Source: an uncultured Desulfobacter sp.
GTDB lineage: Bacteria; Desulfobacterota; Desulfobacteria; Desulfobacterales; Desulfobacteraceae
Assembly: GCF_963666675.1 (NCBI RefSeq)
Contig: NZ_OY762929.1
Coordinates: 5,924,001-5,988,000, forward strand
DNA: 64,000 nucleotides
Reading direction: 5' to 3'
Translations under genes and position numbers: made by a program
Notes under the pieces: generated by a model
The model's database searches: none
What the model saw: only the letters and a program-made list of their open reading frames with translations
Told to the model about the DNA's origin: nothing
Shown here: positions 55,276-64,000 of the stretch, one piece after another
How the letters are laid out: each line of letters begins with the position of its first letter
Numbering within the stretch: position 1 is the stretch's first letter

Positions 55276-55770
55276 GTGGAGTATACACAAGAATTCAAAA
55301 CGGCAATGATTCAGAAAATTCTTTTAAACCCAGGCACGCCGATGGTAAACTTTTCAAAAGAGGCTAACGTTCCAAATTCAACGGTAGCAACCTGGCTAAG
55401 AAATTACAAAAAAAGGAATGGGAGTACAGTGGGCTCGAAGAAGAAAACCTGGTCAGCCGAGAGGAAATTTCAGGCAGTATTGGAAACTGCGTCGTTAAGT
55501 GAAGCAGAAAAAAATGAATATTGCCGGAAACATGGAATATACCCGGAACAGTTAGAAGAGTGGAAGAAAGACTGTATATCCGGATGTAGAAAGAGCCCCG
55601 ATCAAAATTTTGTCAAGAAAACCAAGCAAAAAGAGCAAGAATTGCAACGCAAGACTAAAGCCCTTGAAAAAGAATTAACCCGTAAGGAGAAAGCGTTAGC
55701 AGAAGCTGCCGCCCTGCTTGTGTTAAAAAAAAAAGTCCAGGACATCTGGGGGGACAAAGGGGAAGAATGA
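55276..55770 (+). CDS. IS3-family transposase OrfA
   Basis: About 164 residues from GTG 55276 (MEYTQEFKTAM); a longer TTG start at 55246 is possible. The N-terminal helix-turn-helix reads ILLNPGTPMVNFSKEANVPN, followed by STVATWLRNYKK. A second HTH-like repeat (ERKFQAVLETASLSEAEKNE) and a C-terminal leucine/lysine coiled coil follow, typical of OrfA DNA-binding proteins. Its stop overlaps the OrfB start by four bases (ATGA), whereas many IS3 elements use a slippery-site frameshift instead. The frame is intact. Confidence 0.9.
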   Translation: MEYTQEFKTAMIQKILLNPGTPMVNFSKEANVPNSTVATWLRNYKKRNGSTVGSKKKTWSAERKFQAVLETASLSEAEKNEYCRKHGIYPEQLEEWKKDCISGCRKSPDQNFVKKTKQKEQELQRKTKALEKELTRKEKALAEAAALLVLKKKVQDIWGDKGEE

Positions 55771-56813
55771 TTCCTACTGAAGACAAAATGCAGATATTGT
55801 CTTTGGTGGAAGAAGCTTGTAAATCCGGTGCTCGCCAATGTAAGGCTTGTGAAATAATAGGAATTTCAGAAAGGACCTTACAGCGGTGGCAGAAAAAAAC
55901 GACTGCTGAAATAGAAGATAAGCGCCCCCATGCAGAAAGAAATCCTGCAAACAAATTGTCTGAAGAAGAAAAACATATGATTATAGATATTTGTAATAGT
56001 CAGGAGTATGGAAGCTTACCGCCAAGCCAGATTGTTCCCATGCTTTGTGATCAGGGGATCTATGTCGCATCCGAAGCAAGCTTCTATAGGACACTGAGAG
56101 AGAACGGTCTTCAGAACCATAGAGGTAAAACCCGGTATAAAACAAATAAAAAACCGACGGGTTTTACAGCAACAGGGCCTAATCAGGTCTGGACATGGGA
56201 TATAACCTACCTTCCAGCGGCGCTAAAGGGTTCGTTTTATTACCTTTATATGATAACGGATATTTACAGTCGTAAGATAGTAGCTTGGGAAGTCCATGAC
56301 AGGCAAAGTGATGAGCTGGCCTCCGAGCTTGTAAAAAGGGGGTATCTGTCAGAGGGTGTAAATGGCAATGAAATAGTGCTTCATTCAGATAATGGCTCCC
56401 CGATGAAAGGTGCGACCATGCTGTGCACTCTTCAGCAACTTGGAGTTGTCCCCTCATTCAGTCGGCCGTCGGTAAGTAACGATAATCCTTATTCAGAAGC
56501 ATTGTTCAAAACCCTGAAATATGCCCCTTCATACCCTTCCGGCCCTTTTGAGAGCTTGGAGGCCTGTAGAGAATGGGTACTGAATTTTGTTCGCTGGTAC
56601 AATAATGTCCACCGTCACAGTGGTATAAAATTTGTTACCCCAAATGAAAGGCATACAGGGGCAGATAGGACGATTTTAGAGGCCCGTCAAAAGGTATATC
56701 TGGAAGCAAAGGCAAAAAAACCAGAACGTTGGAGCCGTGGAATCAGAGATTGGACTGTGGTAACAGAAGTCTCTCTTAATCCTGAAAAAAACGATAACCG
56801 TCCAGCAGCTTAA
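55767..56813 (+). CDS. IS3-family transposase OrfB (DDE integrase)
   Basis: A 348-residue transposase with the retroviral-integrase fold. The three catalytic acidic residues are in QVWTWDITYLP, VLHSDNGSPMKG and NPYSEALFKTLKY. An N-terminal helix-turn-helix (CKACEIIGISERTLQRWQKK) and a C-terminal FVRWYNNVHRHSGIKFVTPNE complete the family pattern. No frameshift or stop interrupts it, so it may still be active. The four-base overlap with OrfA suggests coupled translation. Confidence 0.95.
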   Translation: MIPTEDKMQILSLVEEACKSGARQCKACEIIGISERTLQRWQKKTTAEIEDKRPHAERNPANKLSEEEKHMIIDICNSQEYGSLPPSQIVPMLCDQGIYVASEASFYRTLRENGLQNHRGKTRYKTNKKPTGFTATGPNQVWTWDITYLPAALKGSFYYLYMITDIYSRKIVAWEVHDRQSDELASELVKRGYLSEGVNGNEIVLHSDNGSPMKGATMLCTLQQLGVVPSFSRPSVSNDNPYSEALFKTLKYAPSYPSGPFESLEACREWVLNFVRWYNNVHRHSGIKFVTPNERHTGADRTILEARQKVYLEAKAKKPERWSRGIRDWTVVTEVSLNPEKNDNRPAA

Positions 56814-56841
56814 TATAAAGGTTACCCCCAGACATAATTAT

Positions 56842-56987
56842 GTTTTTCCCTTATCCCCAAAAAAAATCCTGCGGGAATGGAAGGATAAGTCAAGAAAAAA
56901 ATGGGAGGGACCCTCTGGGAGGAACCGATTTTTTTCTTGACTTATCCTGGAATGGAGCTACAAATTTTTTGGGGTAAGGGTAAAAAC
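56842..56987. repeat. Nested inverted repeats between the two transposase genes
   Basis: Inner arms 56883-56902 and 56928-56947 are perfect 20-base complements (GGATAAGTCAAG then A run). Outer arms around 56842-56867 and 56961-56987 (GTTTTT, CCCTTA, CCCCAAAAAA) pair with few differences. They could be mobile-element ends or a strong terminator. The 319 bases between the two transposase genes hold these and the 86-bp tandem repeat. Confidence 0.75.
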
Positions 56988-57144
56988 AACAGTGAAAATT
57001 TATACCTAAAAATTTCACAAAAAATGCGCTTGAGGCGACAACTTTCTTGACAAACACCGGTAAGGGTAAAAACAACAGTGAAAATTTATACCTAAAAATT
57101 TCACAAAAAATGCGCTTGAGGCGACAACTTTCTTGACAAACACC
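56973..57144 (+). repeat. Exact 86-bp tandem duplication
   Basis: Copies 56973-57058 and 57059-57144 are identical by eye and abut. The second runs into the 5' end of the ISKra4-type transposase. Because 86 is not a multiple of three, the duplication cannot keep a reading frame through both copies. Confidence 0.9.
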
Positions 57145-58500
57145 GGTGAAGAGCCGGTCTGTGGAGCCGATGGCATTGTTCGACCGAAAGTGAGGCCACA
57201 GGATCGAAAAATCGAAACCGTATTTGGAACGGTATCGGAAAGTCGTGCCGGATATGGAAACAAGGGCGTGGCAAGTTTGCACCCGTTGGATGCCCGATTG
57301 AATCTTCCCCCAGAACTTTATTCCCTCGAACTTCGTCGCCGTGTGGCTGAAAACGCTTCAAAGAGTTCTTTTGACGAGACTGTCGAAACGATCAAGAAAA
57401 CCACTGGAGCCGATATTCCCAAACGTCAGGTAGAAGAGTTAACACAGCGAGCAGCTCGGGATTTTGACGCATTTTATGAAATACGGCAATGCAACCCGGC
57501 GGATGAGACAGTTACTGGTCCAATACTGGTAATCACCACCGATGGTAAGGGCGTGGTAATGCATGAGCAGGACCTGCGGGAACAAACCCGGAAAGCTGCC
57601 CGGAAACGAAAGCCTCAGATGGAAAGCCGGCTATCCAAAGGGGAAAAGAAAAATGCCAAGCGAATGGCAACCGTTGCCGCTGTATATACTATAGATACGT
57701 TTAAACGTACGCCCCAAGACTTGCTTCCGGGGAATGACAAGTCGAATACAAAAACAAGCCCTCACCCGGAACAAAAGCGTGTATGGGCAAGCCTTGAAAA
57801 ATCAGCCGAGCAGGTCATTGCATCGGCCTTTTCTGAGGCCTCCCACCGTGATCCCAACCACGAAAAACATTGGGTTGCCTTAGTGGACGGCGAAAATCAA
57901 CAACTACGAATCCTGAAACGTATGGCCAAAAGACAAAATGTGGCCCTTACGATCATTGTTGATATTATTCATGTTATTGAATACCTCTGGAAAGCTGGCA
58001 GGGCATTTCATCCCAAATCCGGCCCGGAGCTTGAAAAATGGGTCCAGTACCGCTTGGCTAAAGTACTCGATGGCAAGGCCGGATTGATGGCAGGGGGGAT
58101 GCGTAGAAGTGCTACATTAAAAAAATTTACAGACAAACAACGTAAACCTGTAGAAGCCTGCGCAACGTATTTGAAAAATAAAGCACCGTACCTTGAATAC
58201 CATCATTATCTTGACCTTGGCCTCCCTATTGCCACAGGAGTTATTGAGGGCGCATGTCGTCATCTTGTAAAGGACCGAATGGATATAACTGGTGCCAAAT
58301 GGCGGTTGTCCAGTGCTGAAGCAGTGTTGCGTCTGCGTGCCTTGCGGAGTAGTAACGATTTTGATGAGTATTGGAATTTTCATGAAGCCTGCGAATACGA
58401 ACGTAATCACCGGGCTCTTTATCAACATGGTGAGGTTCCGGCTACAAAGCTACCAAAACCTTCACCGAAACGACGGGGGCATCTAAAAGTGATCAAGTAA
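57133..58500 (+). CDS. ISKra4-type transposase, 5' end altered
   Basis: A 455-residue open frame with a TTG start at 57133. It has the ISKra4 pattern: RKIETVFGTVSESRAGYG near the beginning, then possible catalytic Asp/Asp/Glu in VITTDGKGV, ALVDGENQ and VIEGACRHLVKDRMD. Typical members carry about 60-100 further N-terminal residues. Here the frame is open upstream only to a stop at 57079-57081, inside an 86-bp tandem duplication, so the authentic start may have been lost. The C-terminal end appears intact. Insertion or decay here probably broke the adjacent substrate-binding gene. Confidence 0.85.
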   Translation: MTNTGEEPVCGADGIVRPKVRPQDRKIETVFGTVSESRAGYGNKGVASLHPLDARLNLPPELYSLELRRRVAENASKSSFDETVETIKKTTGADIPKRQVEELTQRAARDFDAFYEIRQCNPADETVTGPILVITTDGKGVVMHEQDLREQTRKAARKRKPQMESRLSKGEKKNAKRMATVAAVYTIDTFKRTPQDLLPGNDKSNTKTSPHPEQKRVWASLEKSAEQVIASAFSEASHRDPNHEKHWVALVDGENQQLRILKRMAKRQNVALTIIVDIIHVIEYLWKAGRAFHPKSGPELEKWVQYRLAKVLDGKAGLMAGGMRRSATLKKFTDKQRKPVEACATYLKNKAPYLEYHHYLDLGLPIATGVIEGACRHLVKDRMDITGAKWRLSSAEAVLRLRALRSSNDFDEYWNFHEACEYERNHRALYQHGEVPATKLPKPSPKRRGHLKVIK

Positions 58501-58541
58501 TGCTGGCAAAGAATGGCAAATATCATGACTACCAGCTTTGG

Positions 58542-59198
58542 TCAGACATGTCGTAAAAGAGCCGCACCCATTTCCATTGCAGGGTTCAATTTCAACGTCA
58601 TGATGATCCGGCCCCCAAGGGCTTTAAATTTTTGGCTGAACCGTTCTGCAAGGAAACTTGAAGAGGGATTATGAACCTCTGATACTACCACCGCATTATC
58701 AATCAGCAGTTCATCCCTGGCCAAAAGGGCGCCAACCATTCCCTGGAAATTGTCATCAAAACACAACTGGCTGATAAATTCGCTTTCTGCCGTGATCCCG
58801 GGGTGGGAGGCAACAGTGGCCAGGATCGGTGTTTTAAAACGGTCGGCAATCTTTGCCGCCCCAAGCACGGGGCTGCTTTGGGATAGAATAAGTACCGCGC
58901 TCACCTTATCAACCTGGGTTAATTTTTCCAGAGATTGTAAGGCAAGGCCGGGGGCGTTCATGTCGTTGGCTGTTACCAGCTCAATTTTGTCTCCGTTATT
59001 CAGCAAAGGGGTCATCTTCATTATCGTTTTGATGCCCTTGAGCGCGCTTTGTCCCATATATTCGTAAGGACCGCTGAGAGGGCCGATCACACCGATTTTA
59101 ATAATCTGCCCTGACGGGTGGACCGGTTCTGTTTTTTCACAACCTGCCCCTATCCCCATCAGCGCTGCCAGCATCAGGATCTGGAAAAATAATTTCAT
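58542..59198 (-). pseudogene. Truncated branched-chain-type substrate-binding lipoprotein
   Basis: The 218 codons form the N-terminal half of a periplasmic binding protein of the Leu/Ile/Val type (IIKIGVIGPLSGPYEYMG, then ANDMNAPGLALQSLEKL and ILATVASHPGITAESEF). A lipoprotein signal (MLAALMGIGAGC, Cys at about residue 19) precedes it. Family members are about 370-400 residues, but this one stops soon after residue 205, ending in a non-family AALLRHV encoded by sequence next to the ISKra4 gene. The missing C-terminal lobe is not seen on the other side of the transposases. It starts 8 bases after the DUF389 gene on the same strand, so the pair was likely an operon. Confidence 0.8.
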
Positions 59199-59206
59199 TG
59201 GATCCT

Positions 59207-61099
59207 CTACAAAATATAGATCACATTGACGCGTATGATCATGGTTTTATGGAAGTGGGTTTGTACTTTTTTCTTAAAAAGGCTCAAATCTTTTCTTGTA
59301 AGGGGTTCCCGTGCAAGGACATTAACATTGAGAATCTTTTTATTCCCCCTGTACTCTATCTTTGCTTTTCTAACGACCAGATATTTATCGTTGATCAAAA
59401 ATCTTTCAACCTGCCAGTTTCGTTCATAAATTCTTGTGTCTACAATACGGTAAAAAGAAAGTGATAAGGGGATCGAAATAAAAACCAATATCAAAATGAC
59501 AAAAAGAAACGTTTTTTTCGCCCTGATTGCCGATGAGTACCCCAGTACCCTGAATGTCAGTACCGCCGCCAGGATAATACCAATAAGGTTGGTTGAAAAA
59601 AGCAGAAACGCATCACTGAAAAAGTCGAAGTCCATCCTGCCGATGCCAATGCCGGCCACGGCCAGGGGAGGAACCAGCGCAACGGCGATTGCCACACCTG
59701 CAAGGCTTTGAATAATTTCTTTAAACGATTTTGTGTACGCGCCTGCCACGCCGGAAATGATCGCCACGGACAGATCCAGCAGTGTCGGATGAAGGCGGCC
59801 TAACATCTCCGCCGTGGTCGGGTCATCAGGATAGATCCGGCAGATTAAGGCAGATGTCGTCAATGCAAATAATACCCCGGCAATAATTTTTAAGGCAGAG
59901 TATTTAATCAAAAATTGGTCCTGCCTGAGCAGTCCCATGGAAATAGAAATGATGGGGGCCATTAACGGCGCCAGCAGCATGGCACCGATGATTACCGAAG
60001 AACTGTTCAGGTAAAGCCCTACGGTGGCAAGCATGGTGCTGAGCAGTATGAGCACCAGGTATGCCGGGTTTATCCTGGCATCATCCCTGAGGGCCGTGAA
60101 CAGGTCCTTGAAGCGTTCTTCCGAAGCATAGGAAAAAAACGGAATACTTTTGGTTTTGAGGCGGCTTAACTCTTTGCCCACAGGAAGGTTGCCAACGTTC
60201 TGGGTTGTCCCCGAAGGCCGGGATTTATTCCTTTTGTTTAGCAGCTTTTCCGAAACATTGATGCGTACAGCCTTTTTAAGGGTCTGGCATCTGACAGGGG
60301 TTTGGATCTTTGGCTCCCCGTCAATATAAACATCCAGTTTTTTCTCGCAGTCAATCTCAATCCGGGGACATTTCACGTAGCCGACGGCATCGGGAATTTT
60401 CCTTTGCCCGGAACCGGTTTTGGCTGTCTGATACAGGAATGCCAGGTATTCGATAATGGAACGCGGCGCAGAAACCAGCATGGATATCATACCGTCGGTA
60501 AAGGAATTGTCATGGGAAATCAATCTGGAGGCCAGGGTTCCTTCATGCTGCTGGATAATCATGCAGCCGCAGGCGGCTGTCCGGATTTTTCTCTGGTTTG
60601 AGACCGTAAAGTCAAACTGCAGAAGCTTAAGTCCTCTAAGCCGTTTCAGGGCATTTATCAGCATATTGTATCTGCTGATATCTTCGGGAGAGTCAACCAG
60701 GGGCAGGCGGCCCATGGTTGCCTTGAACAATATGATTTCCCGGTTGCATAAAATAAGATCCATGGCCTGGGCATCTGCCCTGAGTGCCAGATCAACAGCA
60801 AGATTGATCTTCCTGGGAAGCGCGAAGCATTTTATAAGATCTTTCTGGTCGGTCATGGGGATCAGGCCGACGGTGAAGTCGTATTTCATGGAGAGGAACA
60901 GGACCTCTTTAATCGTCTGAAGCGGGCCTGAAACCACAACGTGGCCCACGCCGCGCAACAGTTTTTCCGGTTCCCGAACCACGTCATCAAAGGCAAGGGG
61001 GGTGATTTGAGTACCGCAGAGGTTCTCTTGGAGGTCTACGGCGAAACGCTTTGTGTCTGCCGTGTGAATAAACGCTGCAGATCTGACATAATCCGTCAA
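59207..61099 (-). CDS. DUF389/TIGR00341 membrane protein with diacylglycerol-kinase-like N-terminus
   Basis: A 630-residue protein. The first about 290 residues resemble the lipid/diacylglycerol kinase catalytic fold in outline: LPRKINLAVDLALRADAQ, and a late KKLDVYIDGEPKIQTPV like the closing strands of that family. The kinase P-loop-like glycine motif is not clear, so activity is uncertain. A membrane part follows (about 345-555) with SSSVIIGAMLLAPLMAPI, VAIISGVAGAYTKSF and VAIAVALVPPLAVAGIGI, the DUF389 signature. This fusion is sometimes called TIGR00341-like. It precedes the truncated binding-protein gene by 8 bases, which suggests a shared envelope or transport role. Confidence 0.83.
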   Translation of the reverse strand: MTDYVRSAAFIHTADTKRFAVDLQENLCGTQITPLAFDDVVREPEKLLRGVGHVVVSGPLQTIKEVLFLSMKYDFTVGLIPMTDQKDLIKCFALPRKINLAVDLALRADAQAMDLILCNREIILFKATMGRLPLVDSPEDISRYNMLINALKRLRGLKLLQFDFTVSNQRKIRTAACGCMIIQQHEGTLASRLISHDNSFTDGMISMLVSAPRSIIEYLAFLYQTAKTGSGQRKIPDAVGYVKCPRIEIDCEKKLDVYIDGEPKIQTPVRCQTLKKAVRINVSEKLLNKRNKSRPSGTTQNVGNLPVGKELSRLKTKSIPFFSYASEERFKDLFTALRDDARINPAYLVLILLSTMLATVGLYLNSSSVIIGAMLLAPLMAPIISISMGLLRQDQFLIKYSALKIIAGVLFALTTSALICRIYPDDPTTAEMLGRLHPTLLDLSVAIISGVAGAYTKSFKEIIQSLAGVAIAVALVPPLAVAGIGIGRMDFDFFSDAFLLFSTNLIGIILAAVLTFRVLGYSSAIRAKKTFLFVILILVFISIPLSLSFYRIVDTRIYERNWQVERFLINDKYLVVRKAKIEYRGNKKILNVNVLAREPLTRKDLSLFKKKVQTHFHKTMIIRVNVIYIL

Positions 61100-61291
61100 T
61101 TGAAAAGCCTCCGATTGGGGATATTTTTAATCTGAAATATTCCAAAGGTCATAGCATAAGTGTCATGGCCTGTCGATATGTCGTTTTAAGACACTAAACA
61201 AAATAAAATGCTATTGAGAAACGCCATGTTCTTTAGTAAACCAATATTCATAAATAAATAAAGGCTACAGCATTAAAGGGAGAATTCCTGT

Positions 61292-62728
61292 TTGGCACAC
61301 CATGGCTTTATCCGCAGATGTATTACCGAAACCATCGAAGGGCTAAAAGAGGGACTGACTCTTTTTTCCGGACCCAGCAGGGCAGCCGTCATTTATGCTG
61401 TCACACCCGACGATCCCATCTATATCTTTGATCCCCAGAACCTTCTGGCCGGACACGAACCTAAATTCAAAGAGTTGTACGTTGATTCCGACGATTGGCG
61501 AACTAAATGTGTTATTCAATATGACAAAAAAAAATTCAGTAATCTGATTCCCGTACAAAATCTTGGGCTGGCCGGACTGATATCCTATGGCGGTCGATCA
61601 AGTTCCATTGTCTATCAGGTGTGGTTTACCGATCACCACCCGGACATGTGTACCATTGGGCCCACCGAGCGATGGCTGGAACATGCCGTTTACAGATTTT
61701 CCCATGACCTGGCCAATGAAGCGGAATTGTACACCGGCATTTCCGGCTCTTTTCTCAAGGAATACGCCACCCATGCGGTCAGGGATTTTATTGTGGATGA
61801 AATGAATGTCCGGATCGGCTGGGATACCAGAATGCGGGTCTATCCGATTTTAGAGACCGTGCTGAAAATTTCAAGAACCCCGGAAGAAGGCGAATGGCCC
61901 AGGGGAAAGCTGATTTTTGTGGAAAAAGACTCCATCCCTAAAATGAATTTTATTTTAGAGCTTCCCGAGGCAGAGCAGCCGTGCCTGGAAAATGTCAAGC
62001 ATATCAGAAAGCTGCTTCAGTCTGTTGAAAACTCGGATTTCAAACTGGTTGCCAATGAAAATACGATCATCGGCATCACCCGGGAAGATCATCCCGATTT
62101 TTCCATTTTGGTGGATTTTAGAGGCCGGTACGGGTTTTTGGCCCTCAATGAAAATTTAGTGTGCTCTTTTTCGGACGGCCACTTTAAATCCACCACCCAT
62201 AAAGCCAAGCTGGTGCAGGTGGAAGAGGCGTTGATGGATGCCGATATGGATGCAAAAGACGCTGCGGCGTTGTTTAAAATCGTTGCCGGGATTGTGCACA
62301 GCGCAGCCACCCACCGGCATGGATGCAGCATTGTGATCGATCTGAACGAGGCACCGGTTTTTATCATGGGCCATTCTCTGCTGCACCCCCTGGACCTGAC
62401 AATTCAGGAAAATTATGATCTGGCCAAATCTTTGTCCAAGGTGGACGGGGCGCTGCACATCGGGGCTGATATAAAACTGCACGGGTTTGCCTGCCTTCTG
62501 CAGGGTAGAAATGTCTCCGGTGAAAACAGGGCCAGGGGGGCAAGATTCAATTCCGCTTTGCGTTTCACGGCGGAACATGAAAATGTTATTGTGATAGTCG
62601 TCTCATCGGACACCCCGGTCTCGGTCATGATGGGCGGCGAGGTTGTAAAAACCAAATGGGATCTGGAAAATCCTTTTATCTGCAATATTCCTGTGCCTTT
62701 AGAACAATGGGTTGATGCAGGTAAATAA
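61292..62728 (+). CDS. Protein with a divergent DisA-type diadenylate-cyclase domain
   Basis: A 478-residue protein starting at TTG 61292, with AAAGGGAGAA about 8 bases upstream. The first about 330 residues match no family I recognise. The C-terminal part (about 335-470) follows the DisA N-domain: HGCSIVIDLNEAPVF, LSKVDGALHIGADIKLHGF with the DGA motif, and RGARFNSALRFTAEHENVIV in place of the usual G-T-R-H-R motif. DAC domains join two ATP into c-di-AMP. The DGA motif is kept but the RHR motif is changed to RFN, so catalysis may be altered or lost. It stands alone upstream of glnE, and no DisA DNA-binding domain is visible. Confidence 0.8.
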   Translation: MAHHGFIRRCITETIEGLKEGLTLFSGPSRAAVIYAVTPDDPIYIFDPQNLLAGHEPKFKELYVDSDDWRTKCVIQYDKKKFSNLIPVQNLGLAGLISYGGRSSSIVYQVWFTDHHPDMCTIGPTERWLEHAVYRFSHDLANEAELYTGISGSFLKEYATHAVRDFIVDEMNVRIGWDTRMRVYPILETVLKISRTPEEGEWPRGKLIFVEKDSIPKMNFILELPEAEQPCLENVKHIRKLLQSVENSDFKLVANENTIIGITREDHPDFSILVDFRGRYGFLALNENLVCSFSDGHFKSTTHKAKLVQVEEALMDADMDAKDAAALFKIVAGIVHSAATHRHGCSIVIDLNEAPVFIMGHSLLHPLDLTIQENYDLAKSLSKVDGALHIGADIKLHGFACLLQGRNVSGENRARGARFNSALRFTAEHENVIVIVVSSDTPVSVMMGGEVVKTKWDLENPFICNIPVPLEQWVDAGK

Positions 62729-62824
62729 TAACATACCTGGTTAATTGATTTTATTTGTCTGTTCACGGTAGGATGCGCTACCAAAGAATTTTGTTTCTAA
62801 AATATAATATGTGAAGGCTGTGCC

Positions 62825-64000
62825 ATGACCCAAGACGCCATAGAACAGTTAATATCCCGTGTTTTTCCTGCACTTCCCCAATCCCTTTTCCAGGCCTTAG
62901 AGCGGCGCATTCAAGATTATTTTGCCGCCGGGGATATAAGGGATATCAGCCGGTTATCCGTTGATCCCGGAAATTTTGCCCGGGTGATGTTGTTCAGCCC
63001 CTTTACGGCTGAACATATTACGGCAAACCCACTGATACTTGAGCGGTTAGGTAAAAGCGATGATCTTGACGCATCCTATGCACCCGGGGAGATCAAAAAA
63101 AAGCTTGTTGAGTTTATCGGGGATAACGAAGACATTACCGTTCTTAAACCCAGGATGCTCGAATTCAAAATCTACGAAATCATTCGCATTGCCTGGCGGG
63201 ATCTGACAGGGGCGGCTCCGCTGTCCGAAACCATGACGGATCTGTCGGATCTTGCCTGTGCCTGCATCGACTTTGGCTTTGAACACTTGTACCCGGTTTT
63301 AACCCAGAAATGGGGAACCCCCAGAAACCGAAACGGTAAGGCCCAGAATATTGTGGTGCTGGGTATGGGTAAGCTGGGTGCCGGGGAGTTGAATTTTTCT
63401 TCGGATATTGATTTGATTTTCGTATTCCCCGATCCCGGGCAAACCGATGGAGACCGATCCATATCCAATGATGAATTTTTCACAAAATTGTGCCGGGAAT
63501 TCATCAAGCTCTTTTCAATGGGAAACGCCACCCATTTTTACCGGGTGGATACCCGCCTGCGGCCCTTCGGGGAGAGCGGGCCCCTGGTCATGGATGCCAA
63601 TGCCTTTGAGTATTATTATCAATCCCAGGGCCGGGAGTGGGAACGATATGCCATGATCAAGGCAAGTCCGGTCGCAGGGGATATTGCGGCGGGCAAGACA
63701 ATTATTAAATCCCTCAAGCCCTTTATTTTCCGCAGGTATCTGGATTACAACTCCTTTGATTCTTTCAGGGATATGAAACAGCGCATCACACTCCAGGTGA
63801 AAAATGCCAGATTAAAACACAATATCAAAATCGGGGCCGGCGGCATCAGGGAAGTGGAATTTTTCGGCCAGCTTTTTCAGCTCATCAGGGGCGGGGTGGA
63901 ACCGGCGCTCCAGGCCAGGCCCATATTACAGATTCTGGACACCCTGGTGGAAAAAAAGCTGATTGATAAAAAAGAGTGTGAAGCGCTCAAAGGGGCTTAC
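62825..64000 (+). CDS. glnE: Glutamine synthetase adenylyltransferase, N-terminal part (cut by window end)
   Basis: The frame is open from ATG 62825 to the window end, giving 392 codons of an enzyme usually over 900 residues. The N-terminal adenylyl-removing nucleotidyltransferase domain is present: LGMGKLGAGELNFSSDIDLI has the G-S and two catalytic Asp of the fold. YRVDTRLRPFGESGPL and WERYAMIKASPVAGD follow, then GAGGIREVEFFGQLFQLIRG. GlnE adds and removes AMP on glutamine synthetase according to nitrogen status. It starts about 96 bases after the DAC-domain gene on the same strand. Confidence 0.93.
   Translation, partial: MTQDAIEQLISRVFPALPQSLFQALERRIQDYFAAGDIRDISRLSVDPGNFARVMLFSPFTAEHITANPLILERLGKSDDLDASYAPGEIKKKLVEFIGDNEDITVLKPRMLEFKIYEIIRIAWRDLTGAAPLSETMTDLSDLACACIDFGFEHLYPVLTQKWGTPRNRNGKAQNIVVLGMGKLGAGELNFSSDIDLIFVFPDPGQTDGDRSISNDEFFTKLCREFIKLFSMGNATHFYRVDTRLRPFGESGPLVMDANAFEYYYQSQGREWERYAMIKASPVAGDIAAGKTIIKSLKPFIFRRYLDYNSFDSFRDMKQRITLQVKNARLKHNIKIGAGGIREVEFFGQLFQLIRGGVEPALQARPILQILDTLVEKKLIDKKECEALKGAY

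Larger units (their letters stand above)
55202..56834 (+). mobile_element. IS3-family insertion sequence (approximate ends)
   Basis: The element holds two overlapping transposase genes. The candidate left end TGTCAGG at 55202 and right end (complement TGTCTGG, ending 56834) share TGTC.GG, which is weak evidence for inverted repeats. No target duplication could be confirmed, so the ends are approximate. It separates the lipid-type operon from the next transposase. Confidence 0.65.

Noticed and set aside
1..64000. tRNA or rRNA genes
   Set aside because: No cloverleaf-like or rRNA-like stretch was recognised by eye; a dedicated search was not possible here.

Overview
The window reads as chromosomal DNA of an anaerobic, Gram-negative bacterium, most likely a sulfate-reducing deltaproteobacterium of the Desulfobacteraceae type (Desulfobacter-like). 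This is an inference from two ADP-forming acyl-CoA synthetases, four TonB-dependent receptors, an LPS-type outer-membrane transport inventory, a split RdgC, and moderate GC with AT-rich spacers. No rRNA, tRNA or CRISPR array was recognised. Both ends cut genes: a D-2-hydroxyacid dehydrogenase on the left and glnE on the right.

Layout. 1-6.3 kb: end of a dehydrogenase, an SPFH/band-7 protein, a 795-bp spacer carrying a helically phased TGTTNAAAA array, a fused ADP-forming acetyl-CoA synthetase, panB and a DUF2520 protein that could supply the next pantothenate step. 6.3-7 kb: two small minus-strand genes (YciI-like, small lipoprotein). 7-24.2 kb: an outer-membrane metal or siderophore uptake island with four TonB receptors. 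Two have an N-terminal signalling (STN) domain and belong with a FecI-type sigma and a FecR; two are plain receptors next to PchR-type AraC regulators. It also holds a ZinT-like metal-binding protein, a DUF4198 protein, a decayed second fecR and an AAA/DUF4143 ATPase cassette bounded by repeats. 24.2-44.5 kb: mostly housekeeping genes (PreP-like M16 protease, ksgA, a degenerate HD-GYP protein, prs, argP/argO, split rdgC, a second acyl-CoA synthetase, radical SAM protein, purF, carB, carA).

44.6-54.9 kb: the most unusual region, a seven-gene plus-strand operon with overlapping or closely spaced genes: class I-like HMG-CoA reductase, DUF3419/BtaA-like aminocarboxypropyl transferase, phytol/dolichol-kinase-like membrane protein, GNAT-like acyltransferase, OleC-like AMP-ligase, UbiA-type prenyltransferase and a three-domain PEP-synthase/rifampicin-phosphotransferase-like enzyme without a TIM barrel. 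Together they look like a pathway for an undescribed isoprenoid-containing lipid or prenylated amphiphile. 55-58.5 kb: an IS3-family element and a 5'-altered ISKra4-type transposase that appear to have truncated a branched-chain-type substrate-binding lipoprotein. 58.5-64 kb: that remnant, a DUF389 membrane protein, a protein with a divergent diadenylate-cyclase domain, and the start of glnE.

Non-coding structure is rich. A two-hairpin element with compensatory stem changes occurs three times (10.4, 19.9 and 33.9 kb). A 61-bp direct repeat brackets the argP/argO segment. A 29-bp direct repeat brackets the ATPase cassette. There is a 125-bp inverted repeat after argO and an 86-bp tandem duplication in front of the ISKra4 transposase.
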